From a candidate division FCPU426 bacterium (GTDB lineage: Bacteria > Oederibacteriota > Muellerivitia > Muellerivitales > Muellerivitaceae), in assembly GCA_030041545.1 (NCBI GenBank), contig JASHNQ010000088.1, forward strand, positions 1 through 36,742: 36,742 nucleotides of DNA, written 5' to 3'. Position numbers and translations under genes: made by a program. Below the pieces are notes generated by a model. That model ran no database searches and was not told the origin of the DNA. It saw only the letters and a list, made by a program, of their open reading frames with translations. Below are positions 30,670 through 36,742 of this stretch, piece after piece; within the stretch, counting starts at the first letter, position 1; the number at the start of each line of letters is the position of its first letter.

Positions 30670-32361
30670 ATGGCGGTTGGGATTGACATCGAAAAAGTGA
30701 AACGGGAAGGCCTGATGGTGGACCTGGAGAAGTTCGCCCGGGAGGGTTACAAGTCCATCCCCAAGGACGACCATTACCGCCTCAAGATGCACGGGGTCTG
30801 CGCCCAGCGGCACGAGGGCTTTTTCATGATGCGTTTCCGCGTGACCGCCGGCCGGCTCAACCCGGACCAGATGGAGCGCGTGGCGGACCTGGCCCAAACC
30901 TACGCCAGCGGCTACGTGCACCTTTCCACGCGCCAAAACATCGAGCTGCATTCGGTGAAGATCGAGAATGTCCCTAAAATCCTCAAACAACTCGCCGAGG
31001 TCGGCATCACCACCCGGTCCTCCTGCGGGCACACCTTCCGCAACGTCATCGCCGGCCCCTGCGCCGGCGCCTGCCCCCACGAACTCCTCGATACCCGGCC
31101 CTGGGCGTCGGTGATCGCCAACATGGTGGTGAAACAATCCGATTACTACAACCACCGCCTGCCCAAGCGGCTGAACGTCTCCCTGGCCGGCTGCGCCAGC
31201 TGCGAGGACCCCGCCTTGGTCAATGACATCGGGCTTTCGGCCGTGAAAAACACCGCGGGTGAAACCGGCTTTTCCCTGCACGTGGGCGGGAGCATGGGGG
31301 TGACGCCCCGCCTGGGCTGGCTTTTGGAGGAGTTCCTGCCCCTTTCCGACGGCTTGCCGGCCTTGAAGGCCGTGGCCCATCTTTACATCCTCCACGGCGA
31401 CCGGTCCTCGCCGGCCAAGGGACGGCTTAAGTTTCTGGTGGAAGGCTGGGGCATCGGGAAATTCCGGGAGGAGTTCCGCAAGGCGCTGCCCGAAATGCGC
31501 AAGGCCGACAAGGACCTTCCCAAGGATTTTATCCCCGACCCCTGGCCGGAGTTCGACCCTCCCGGCGGTTCGGCTTTGGCCGTCCTGCCGGAGGGCGTGG
31601 AACCCCAGCGGCAGAAGGGCTTCTACCGCGTCCCCCTTTTCGTGTCCCTGGGGGAGATCCACCACGCCCATTTCAGGCGCCTCGCCCAATGGGCCCGCGC
31701 CCATTGCCATGGGAAGGTGCAGGTCACGAAAGAGCAAAACCTGGAGCTTCAATGGGTTCCGGGGGACCGGGTGACTGAAATTTGCTCCATGGCCGAGAAG
31801 CTCGGCATGCTTTCCTACGGCGTGAAATCCATCCTGGACATTCAATCCTGTCCCGGCACCAGCTTTTGCGCCCTGGCCATCACCAGCTCCCAGGGCGCGG
31901 CCGGGAGCCTGCTGCAATACCTGAGGGACCGGCAGGTGCTGGGCGACCCGGATTTGAAGCCCTTAAGGCTCCATATTTCCGGCTGTCCCAACAGCTGCAC
32001 CCAGCACCAGGGCGCGGATATCGGCTATTCGGGCGGCATGGTCAAGGTGGGCGAGGACCAGCGGTTCGCCTACCAGCTCTGGCTGGGCGGCCGGCTGGGG
32101 GCTGAAGCCCAAATCGGGGTCATGGCAAAAAAGGCCATCGCCGACGAGATGGTGGTACCGGTCACCGACGCGCTTTTCACGGTCTTCAAACGCGACAAGG
32201 AAGCTGTTGAGACTTTTCAAAGTTTCCTGGGACGAATCACGATTCCGGAGGTCGTGAAGCGCCTGGACTCTTTGTTGGTGGAGAAGGGTTTGAGCCCCAC
32301 CACGTACAACCGGGTCAGTGCCTCGCCTATGGAGGGCCTGCGCATGATCCCAGGCGGCTGA
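30670..32361 (+). CDS. nirA: Ferredoxin-dependent nitrite reductase (siroheme, 4Fe-4S)
   Basis: The 563-aa enzyme of the nitrite/sulfite reductase family reduces nitrite to ammonium. There are two pseudo-symmetric halves, each with a ferredoxin-like and a hemoprotein domain. The siroheme/4Fe-4S cysteines are C394 and C400 (CPGTSFC) and C439 and C443 (SGCPNSC). Substrate and siroheme contacts are suggested by HLSTRQNIELHSV and VTKEQNLELQWV. Sulfite reductase activity cannot be excluded by motif alone, but the nitrate context argues for nitrite. AAGGAG precedes ATG 30670. Confidence 0.92.
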   Translation: MAVGIDIEKVKREGLMVDLEKFAREGYKSIPKDDHYRLKMHGVCAQRHEGFFMMRFRVTAGRLNPDQMERVADLAQTYASGYVHLSTRQNIELHSVKIENVPKILKQLAEVGITTRSSCGHTFRNVIAGPCAGACPHELLDTRPWASVIANMVVKQSDYYNHRLPKRLNVSLAGCASCEDPALVNDIGLSAVKNTAGETGFSLHVGGSMGVTPRLGWLLEEFLPLSDGLPALKAVAHLYILHGDRSSPAKGRLKFLVEGWGIGKFREEFRKALPEMRKADKDLPKDFIPDPWPEFDPPGGSALAVLPEGVEPQRQKGFYRVPLFVSLGEIHHAHFRRLAQWARAHCHGKVQVTKEQNLELQWVPGDRVTEICSMAEKLGMLSYGVKSILDIQSCPGTSFCALAITSSQGAAGSLLQYLRDRQVLGDPDLKPLRLHISGCPNSCTQHQGADIGYSGGMVKVGEDQRFAYQLWLGGRLGAEAQIGVMAKKAIADEMVVPVTDALFTVFKRDKEAVETFQSFLGRITIPEVVKRLDSLLVEKGLSPTTYNRVSASPMEGLRMIPGG

Positions 32362-32371
32362 AAGACTGCCG

Positions 32372-32445
32372 CAGGCATCAGGGCTCAGGTTTCAGATGTC
32401 AGTAAAGTCTTGAAAGCCATTGCTGATACCTGACGCCTGATACCT
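32372..32445. repeat. CAGG heptamer inverted repeat after nirA
   Basis: The left arm is CAGGCAT, CAGGGCT, CAGGTTT, CAGATGT, CAG (32372-32402). The right arm (32423-32445) reads, on the opposite strand, as AGGTAT, CAGGCGT, CAGGTAT, CAG. The loop is about 20 nt. The gap up to the next gene at 32520 shows no gene. Confidence 0.8.
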
Positions 32446-32519
32446 ACAAGTAAAGGCTGCAAGTCCTCCCTTCCCTCTTGGGCAAGGTTGGACCAAAATT
32501 TTTGGAAGGAGCTAAATTC

Positions 32520-32837
32520 ATGAAAATGATCCGAGCGATTGTCCGGCCTGAAAAAGAGGCGGACGTGGTGAAAAACCTGGAAAAGTCGGGCTTCACGGCC
32601 CTGACCAAGATGGACGTGCTGGGCCGCGGCAAGCAAAAGGGCATCCAGGTAGGGTCGGCCAAGTACGATGAATTGGCCAAGACCTTGTTTATGCTGGTGG
32701 TGGAGGACGAGGAATTTCCCCGCGCCATGGACGCGCTTAAGACCGGGGCCCGCACGGGCAACCCGGGCGACGGCAAGATCTTCGTCACGGACGTGGACGA
32801 GGCCACGACCATCCGCACCGGCGAGAAAACGCTTTGA
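32520..32837 (+). CDS. P-II family regulatory protein, NifI1-like
   Basis: The 105-aa P-II protein begins MKMIRAIVRPEKEADVVKNLEKSGF and has DVLGRGKQKGIQVGSAKYDELAKTLFMLVVEDEEF, GNPGDGKIFVTDVDEATTIRTGEKTL. The GRGKQKGI, YDELAKT-LMLVVEDE and T-IRTGE pattern is that of NifI1. The T-loop is short and lacks the modified Tyr. ATG 32520 follows GGAAGGAG. Together with the NifI2-like gene it brackets nirA. In methanogens NifI1 and NifI2 act as a complex that inhibits nitrogenase unless 2-oxoglutarate is high. Confidence 0.88.
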   Translation: MKMIRAIVRPEKEADVVKNLEKSGFTALTKMDVLGRGKQKGIQVGSAKYDELAKTLFMLVVEDEEFPRAMDALKTGARTGNPGDGKIFVTDVDEATTIRTGEKTL

Positions 32838-32841
32838 ACGA

Positions 32842-32921
32842 CAGGTGTCAGGCATCAGGTTTCAGGTCTCAGCTGCGACTTAAATGCTTTCCTGATACCT
32901 GAACCCCGACGCCTGATACCT
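32842..32921. repeat. CAGG heptamer inverted repeat after the NifI1-like gene
   Basis: The left arm is CAGGTGT, CAGGCAT, CAGGTTT, CAGGTCT, CAG (32842-32872). The right arm (32892-32921) is its inverted relative. The same words occur at 32372-32445 and 24128-24158. It fills the gap between two operon genes. Confidence 0.8.
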
Positions 32922-32937
32922 CAAAAGGACTTTGGAA

Positions 32938-33420
32938 ATGTTCCGTCAATTCAAATTCGAGGAAAGGCTTTACCAAAAGCTCGACCAAATTCCCATTTCC
33001 ACCCAATTCAAACTGGAAACCTTGGGTCTGGAACTTCCCCTGGAAGTCTGGACCCAGTTGGTTCCGGCGGAGCGTTGGGTTTTCTGCCACCTGCCCATCC
33101 GAAGCAAGGGGGAAAAGGAATGTTACAACGGCTACCTCGCCTATATCCTGCGGCGCCACGGGTTTCCCCTGCCGCCCGAACGCGATACCGCGTCCCCGGA
33201 GAAAAAAGCCTGGGAGGACCTTTCCCGGCTGCCTTCGGAGGTAGCCCTCAAGATGAGGGAGCTCAACTTGCCGCTCTTTTGGCCCGAATGGATCAAGTTG
33301 GACGACATGGAACGGTTCAGCCTTCACAAATTTTGCAGGGAAAATTCCGACGACGCCCTCATCCAGCAGGTCGTCCAGGAATTCCTGGGCCTCGCCAGCG
33401 TTCCCTCCGCCACGCCTTGA
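32938..33420 (+). CDS. Nitrate reductase associated protein, copy 2
   Basis: The 160-aa protein is a paralogue of 25376-25837, with FRQFKFEERLYQKLDQIPISTQFKLETLGLELPLEVW at the N terminus and LFWPEWIKLDDMERFSLHKF near the C terminus. The function is unknown, but the family's known neighbourhood is assimilatory nitrate reductase, as here. The central part (RHGFPLPPERDTASPEKKAWED) differs from copy 1. ATG 32938 has AAAGGA eight bases upstream. It is the last gene before the narK promoter. Confidence 0.82.
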   Translation: MFRQFKFEERLYQKLDQIPISTQFKLETLGLELPLEVWTQLVPAERWVFCHLPIRSKGEKECYNGYLAYILRRHGFPLPPERDTASPEKKAWEDLSRLPSEVALKMRELNLPLFWPEWIKLDDMERFSLHKFCRENSDDALIQQVVQEFLGLASVPSATP

Positions 33421-33423
33421 AGC

Positions 33424-33537
33424 CAGCTCACAGCTGGCAGCTCTCAGCTCACAACCCAAAACAAAAACCCAACCAACGGCGGCTATTTTTTAAATGCCTT
33501 CCGCCTTTGCTGTGACCTGTGAGCTGTCACCTGTTGA
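33424..33537. repeat. CAGCTCA heptamer inverted repeat upstream of narK
   Basis: The left arm is CAGCTCA, CAGCTGG, CAGCTCT, CAGCTCA (33424-33451). The right arm (about 33509-33537) reads on the opposite strand as CAGGTGA, CAGCTCA, CAGGTCA, CAG. The arms are separated by about 57 nt containing a T-run. Confidence 0.75.
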
Positions 33538-33626
33538 CTACCGTTGAAAAAACTGTTTAGTCGAAAACAATCCATCCTGTTTCAACAATTTTGAAGTACG
33601 GAAGCGCCATTCACGCCATAAACGCA

Positions 33627-33642
33627 TGGCACATCTTTTGCT
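33627..33642 (+). promoter_or_regulatory. Sigma-54 promoter of narK
   Basis: TGGCACATCTTTTGCT is a full match to TGGCAYR-N4-TTGCW, with GG (33628-33629) and GC (33640-33641) 10 nt apart. The predicted start near 33653 leaves about 35 nt of leader containing GGAGGAG before ATG 33687. Confidence 0.8.
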
Positions 33643-33686
33643 CTAACGGAAACCGCTTTTGATCCATCGTGCTTCCGGAGGAGCCT

Positions 33687-35138
33687 ATGCCGTCCATGAC
33701 CGAGGAAAAAACGCTGGCGCTTTCCCGTGGCGGCCAGCCGTCCCTTTCCTCGCCCTACACGATCGAACATTGGGAACCCGAAGACGGGGCTTTTTGGGAG
33801 AAGACCGGCAAAAAAATAGCGGCCCGCAACCTGGCCTTTTCCATCTTCGTGGAGTTCCTGGGGTTCTCGGTGTGGCAGGTCTGGAGCGCGGTGGCGGCCC
33901 AGCTGCCCAATGTGGGTTTTAATTTCAGCGTCAACCGGCTCTTCTGGCTGGCGGCCCTTCCCGGCCTCTCGGGGGCCACCCTGCGCATGCCCTATGGCCT
34001 GGCGGTCTCCTGGTTCGGCGGCCGCAACTGGACCCTGGTGAGCGCGGCCCTGCTGTTGATCCCCGCAACGGGCTTGGCCCTGGCGGTCCAGGATCCGGCT
34101 ACCCCTTACTGGGTTTTCATGCTCCTGGCCTTCGTGACCGGCTTCGGAGGGGGCAACTTCGCCTCCAGCATGGCCAATATCCAGTTCTTTTTCCCCCAAA
34201 AGAAAAAAGGCCTGGCCCTGGGCTTGAACGCGGCTGGCGGCAATATCGGGGTCTCCGTGGTGCAGTTCCTGGTGCCCATCGTCATCGCCAGCGCCGTCTT
34301 TGGCGGACTGGGCGGCCCCCCCCAGACCGCGGTCGTGAACGGCGTTACCAAGACCCTCTGGCTACAGAACGCGGCCCTGATTTGGATTCCCCTGATCCTG
34401 CTTTCCCTTTTCACCTCGTGGTTTTTCATGAACAACCTTCATGTCGCCAAATCCTCCCTGGCCGAACAACTCCCCATCCTGGGGAACAAGCACAACTGGA
34501 TCATGAGCTGGCTGTACCTGGGCACCTTCGGCTCCTTCATCGGCTACTCGGCGGGTTTCCCGCTGCTCATCAAGTCCCAGTTCCCCGGCGTGAACCCCCT
34601 GCAATACGCTTTCCTGGGGCCCTTGGTGGGCTCGGTGATCCGGCCCGTGGGCGGCTGGCTGGCGGACAAGGTGGGCGGCGCGGTAGTCACCTTTTGGAAC
34701 TTCCTGGCCATGGCCCTGGCCCTCTCCGGCGTCATTTATTTCGTTTCCCACAAGGCCGACCCCGGCGCCTTCATTGGCTTCTTTGCCATGTTCCTGGTCC
34801 TTTTCTTCTGTTCCGGCATCGGCAACGGATCGACCTTTCGGATGATCCCCGTCATTTTCCGCGCTCAGAAACTGCGTGGCTTGAAGGAGGCCAAGGAAGG
34901 ATCCGCCGCCTTCGCCGAAGCCGTCAAGGAGGCCAACAAGGACTCCTCCGCGATCATCGCCATCGTCTCCTCCATGGCCGCCTACGGCGCCTTCTTCGTG
35001 CCCAAGAGCTACGGCACCTCCATTGCCCTGACCGGAAGCCCGCTCTTGGCCCTGTTCACCTTCCTGGCCTTCTACGCCACTTGCCTGGGCGTGACCTGGT
35101 GGTTTTACGCCCGCAAGGGGGCCGAAGCGCCCTGTTAA
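33687..35138 (+). CDS. narK: Nitrate/nitrite transporter NarK (MFS, NNP family)
   Basis: The 483-aa major facilitator protein has about 12 membrane segments. The nitrate-signature glycine-rich helices are visible as GFGGGNFASSMANIQFFFP and CSGIGNGSTFRMIP, each with the conserved Gly-Asn pattern. The helix-2 region SGATLRMPYGLAV carries the substrate-binding Arg. The cytoplasmic N terminus is about 45 residues. ATG 33687 follows GGAGGAG. Import of nitrate for assimilation is the likely role; nitrite exchange is possible. Confidence 0.94.
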   Translation: MPSMTEEKTLALSRGGQPSLSSPYTIEHWEPEDGAFWEKTGKKIAARNLAFSIFVEFLGFSVWQVWSAVAAQLPNVGFNFSVNRLFWLAALPGLSGATLRMPYGLAVSWFGGRNWTLVSAALLLIPATGLALAVQDPATPYWVFMLLAFVTGFGGGNFASSMANIQFFFPQKKKGLALGLNAAGGNIGVSVVQFLVPIVIASAVFGGLGGPPQTAVVNGVTKTLWLQNAALIWIPLILLSLFTSWFFMNNLHVAKSSLAEQLPILGNKHNWIMSWLYLGTFGSFIGYSAGFPLLIKSQFPGVNPLQYAFLGPLVGSVIRPVGGWLADKVGGAVVTFWNFLAMALALSGVIYFVSHKADPGAFIGFFAMFLVLFFCSGIGNGSTFRMIPVIFRAQKLRGLKEAKEGSAAFAEAVKEANKDSSAIIAIVSSMAAYGAFFVPKSYGTSIALTGSPLLALFTFLAFYATCLGVTWWFYARKGAEAPC

Positions 35139-35186
35139 GAAACCGTGACTTAAGTCGTCCTGGAGGGAATGGGTTTTAAAGGACGA

Positions 35187-35202
35187 TGGGGAAAATTTTG
35201 CC
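35187..35202 (+). promoter_or_regulatory. Weak sigma-54-type element before the porin gene
   Basis: TGGGGAAAATTTTGCC has GG (35188-35189) and GC (35200-35201) 10 nt apart, with a good -12 half (TTGC) but a poor -24 half. It lies about 26 nt before ATG 35228. Read-through from narK is equally possible, as the gap is only 89 bp. Confidence 0.35.
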
Positions 35203-35227
35203 ACTTCACACAAGAAAGGACCGAATC

Positions 35228-36667
35228 ATGAAGAGAAAAGGGATAGCCGTGGGAATCCTGGCCGGTACGGTGGCCTTAGGGGCCGGATTGGGAATGGGAA
35301 CCAAATCTTACGCCGATGACGCGGCGGACTCGGCGGCCGCCGGAACCCCAACCCCCGTCCTTTCCCAGGCGGAAATGGACGCCATCAACAAGGCCGTGGC
35401 CGACAAGCTGGCGGCCGCGCAGGGCGGTATCGGTGGCGTCAAGGTGGATATCCACGGTTTCGCCGAGCTGGACTTGATCGGCGACAGCACCGAATCCTTC
35501 AAGGAAACCATCGGTAACGCGGCCGTCACCAAGCCGGGGACCACGGCCGGGGACAACGGGCAGTTGCTGGCTTCGCCCCGCAACTCCCGGCTTTCCTTCC
35601 TGGCCACCGCGCCGGAAATGGACGGGTGGAAATCCAAGGGCTACCTGGAGTTGGACTTTTTGGGCTATGACCCGGCGCCCAATTACGCCATTGCTTCCAC
35701 CACCGCCGCCCCGGACAATACCGAGGCCGCCTTTTACACCCAACCCGGCATCCGCATCCGCCACGCCTATGTGGACGCCCAGAAAGACGGCTGGGACATC
35801 CTCGCCGGACAGTTCTGGACGCTGTTCGGGTGGCAGGCGGACTACCTTCTTTCCACCATGACCCCGGGCGCCTCGGTCATGGGCGAACTGTTCCAACGCA
35901 CGCCCCAAGTGCGGGTGACCAAAACTTTCGGGGACGACACGAAGTTCCAGGTTTCCGTTGCGGCCGACCGCCCGGAGGAATCCGCCTCGGAAACGCCGAA
36001 TTTCGACGGCGGAGTCCGGTTCCTATTGGGAGATTGGAAGGGAAGCTTCGCCGCGCCCACCGGCGCCGTCAATGCCGTTCCCTTCAGCATCGGCCTTTCG
36101 GGAACTTTAAGAAATTACACGTATGGCGCAGCGGGTACCAACGTGGACTTGAACCAAAACGCGCAAGGCCAGGCGGTGGCGGTGGATGCCCTGGTTCCGG
36201 TAGCGCCGGTGGATGAGGCGGGGGACAGCCCCAGCTTGATCCTGACCGGCGAGTGGACCGCGGGTAAGGGCGACGCGGACCAGATGTTCCTCTGGACCGG
36301 CGGCCTGGCGCCGTTGTCCACCGCCACCAACGGCATCAACTTGGACGCTGGGGTGGCGGGCTTCCAAAACGGCAACTTCACCCTGGTGGATATGCAAAGC
36401 TGGAATGGCCAGATCCAATTGCAGCTGCCCAAAGCCTGGTCCACCTTCCTGACGGCGGGATATGGGGAAATGTTTTCGGATAACGTCCGCAACCTGGGAG
36501 GGACCTACGACGACGACAGCGTCATGTTCGCCAACCTCTTGCACGACTTCAACGCCGAGGTCCGGACCGGTGTGGAGTACGACCGCTTCGACACCCATTA
36601 CACGGCCGGGGCGGGCTCCAACGCCTTGGACCACCGCATCATGGTTTCCTGCTGGTACCGCTTCTAG
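35228..36667 (+). CDS. Outer-membrane porin (DcaP-like), probably for nitrate uptake
   Basis: The 479-aa protein has a signal peptide (VGILAGTVALGAGLGMGTKSYA, cleavage before DDAAD), a short predicted helix with SQAEMDAINKAVADKLAAAQ, then a large barrel. Strands include VDIHGFAELDLIGDS, SRLSFLATAPE, KGYLELDFLGYD, IRIRHAYVDAQ, WDILAGQFWTLFGWQ and QVRVTKTFG. The chain ends SCWYRF with the terminal Phe used by the BAM machinery. The N-terminal helix plus G-x-A-x-x-D barrel start recalls DcaP-type porins. AAAGGA precedes ATG 35228. Its place behind narK suggests nitrate passage. The last 75 bases of the window hold no gene. Confidence 0.82.
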   Translation: MKRKGIAVGILAGTVALGAGLGMGTKSYADDAADSAAAGTPTPVLSQAEMDAINKAVADKLAAAQGGIGGVKVDIHGFAELDLIGDSTESFKETIGNAAVTKPGTTAGDNGQLLASPRNSRLSFLATAPEMDGWKSKGYLELDFLGYDPAPNYAIASTTAAPDNTEAAFYTQPGIRIRHAYVDAQKDGWDILAGQFWTLFGWQADYLLSTMTPGASVMGELFQRTPQVRVTKTFGDDTKFQVSVAADRPEESASETPNFDGGVRFLLGDWKGSFAAPTGAVNAVPFSIGLSGTLRNYTYGAAGTNVDLNQNAQGQAVAVDALVPVAPVDEAGDSPSLILTGEWTAGKGDADQMFLWTGGLAPLSTATNGINLDAGVAGFQNGNFTLVDMQSWNGQIQLQLPKAWSTFLTAGYGEMFSDNVRNLGGTYDDDSVMFANLLHDFNAEVRTGVEYDRFDTHYTAGAGSNALDHRIMVSCWYRF

Positions 36668-36742
36668 TCTTTTTGGAAAACGCCTTCAATTTCCCTTCCC
36701 TCCCGGGGTCGCCGGGTTTGTGACCCGCAAGCCGCGGCGGCC

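Noticed and set aside
28777-31917. Long minus-strand frames opposite narB and nirA
   Set aside because: The plus-strand frames carry complete family signatures; the opposite frames are Gly/His-rich antisense shadows.
36700-36730. Terminator after the porin gene
   Set aside because: GGGTC/GACCC can pair, but the stem is short and no T-run follows before the window ends.

Overview
The window comes from a diderm (Gram-negative-type) bacterium of fairly high GC content. It encodes at least six proteins with signal peptides and outer-membrane beta-barrel character, an undecaprenyl-PP synthase and CdsA. The phylum cannot be fixed from sequence alone. Gene content, the many GTG/TTG starts and a dense load of intergenic inverted repeats would fit an uncultivated lineage, but that is inference.

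Bases 1-17850 run almost entirely on the minus strand. They hold a truncated IS110-family insertion sequence, then mutS2, a 3-methyladenine DNA glycosylase, a YqeY-family protein, rpsU, a HIT-family hydrolase, an overlapping mtaB / methyltransferase pair, two tandem paralogous envelope proteins of unknown family, a TPR-plus-barrel outer-membrane protein, a divergent galactokinase-like GHMP kinase, and the classical rpsB-tsf-pyrH-frr-uppS-cdsA cluster with a recognisable vegetative promoter.

Bases 17850-36742 form one functional unit: molybdenum cofactor synthesis plus nitrate assimilation. moaA (minus) diverges from a TauE/SafE-family permease (plus). A small outer-membrane protein, a moaC-moaB fusion, moeA, moaD, moaE and mobA follow. 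After a repeat-rich gap come a nitrate-reductase-associated protein, an outer-membrane protein, a narB/nasA-type nitrate reductase, nirA-type nitrite reductase, a narK-type transporter and a large porin. Two toxin-antitoxin modules (a ParE type and a VapC type) sit inside this stretch. Together the genes describe nitrate entry through the outer membrane (porin), the inner membrane (NarK), two-electron reduction at Mo-bis-MGD (NarB) and six-electron reduction at siroheme (NirA). No NAD(P)H-oxidising subunit is present, so ferredoxin is the likely donor.

The most interesting features are as follows. (1) Two P-II proteins resembling archaeal NifI2 and NifI1 bracket nirA, with no nitrogenase gene in the window. 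(2) Sigma-54-type GG-N10-GC elements lie in front of narB and narK (strong), and in front of moaA, the TSUP gene and the porin (weaker), suggesting one nitrogen-responsive regulon. (3) Six dyads are spaced 41-43 bp apart, about four helical turns, between mobA and the nitrate-reductase-associated gene. (4) A rich repeat ecology: intergenic hairpins built from degenerate heptamers whose word differs at each locus, a nonamer (CACNAAGNN) family, short perfect palindromes (one inside the mutS2 reading frame, one apparently inserted into another repeat with a 6-bp duplication), a MITE-like element, and a 207-bp TCATTGCGAG-ended element. Several genes take their stop codons from these repeats.
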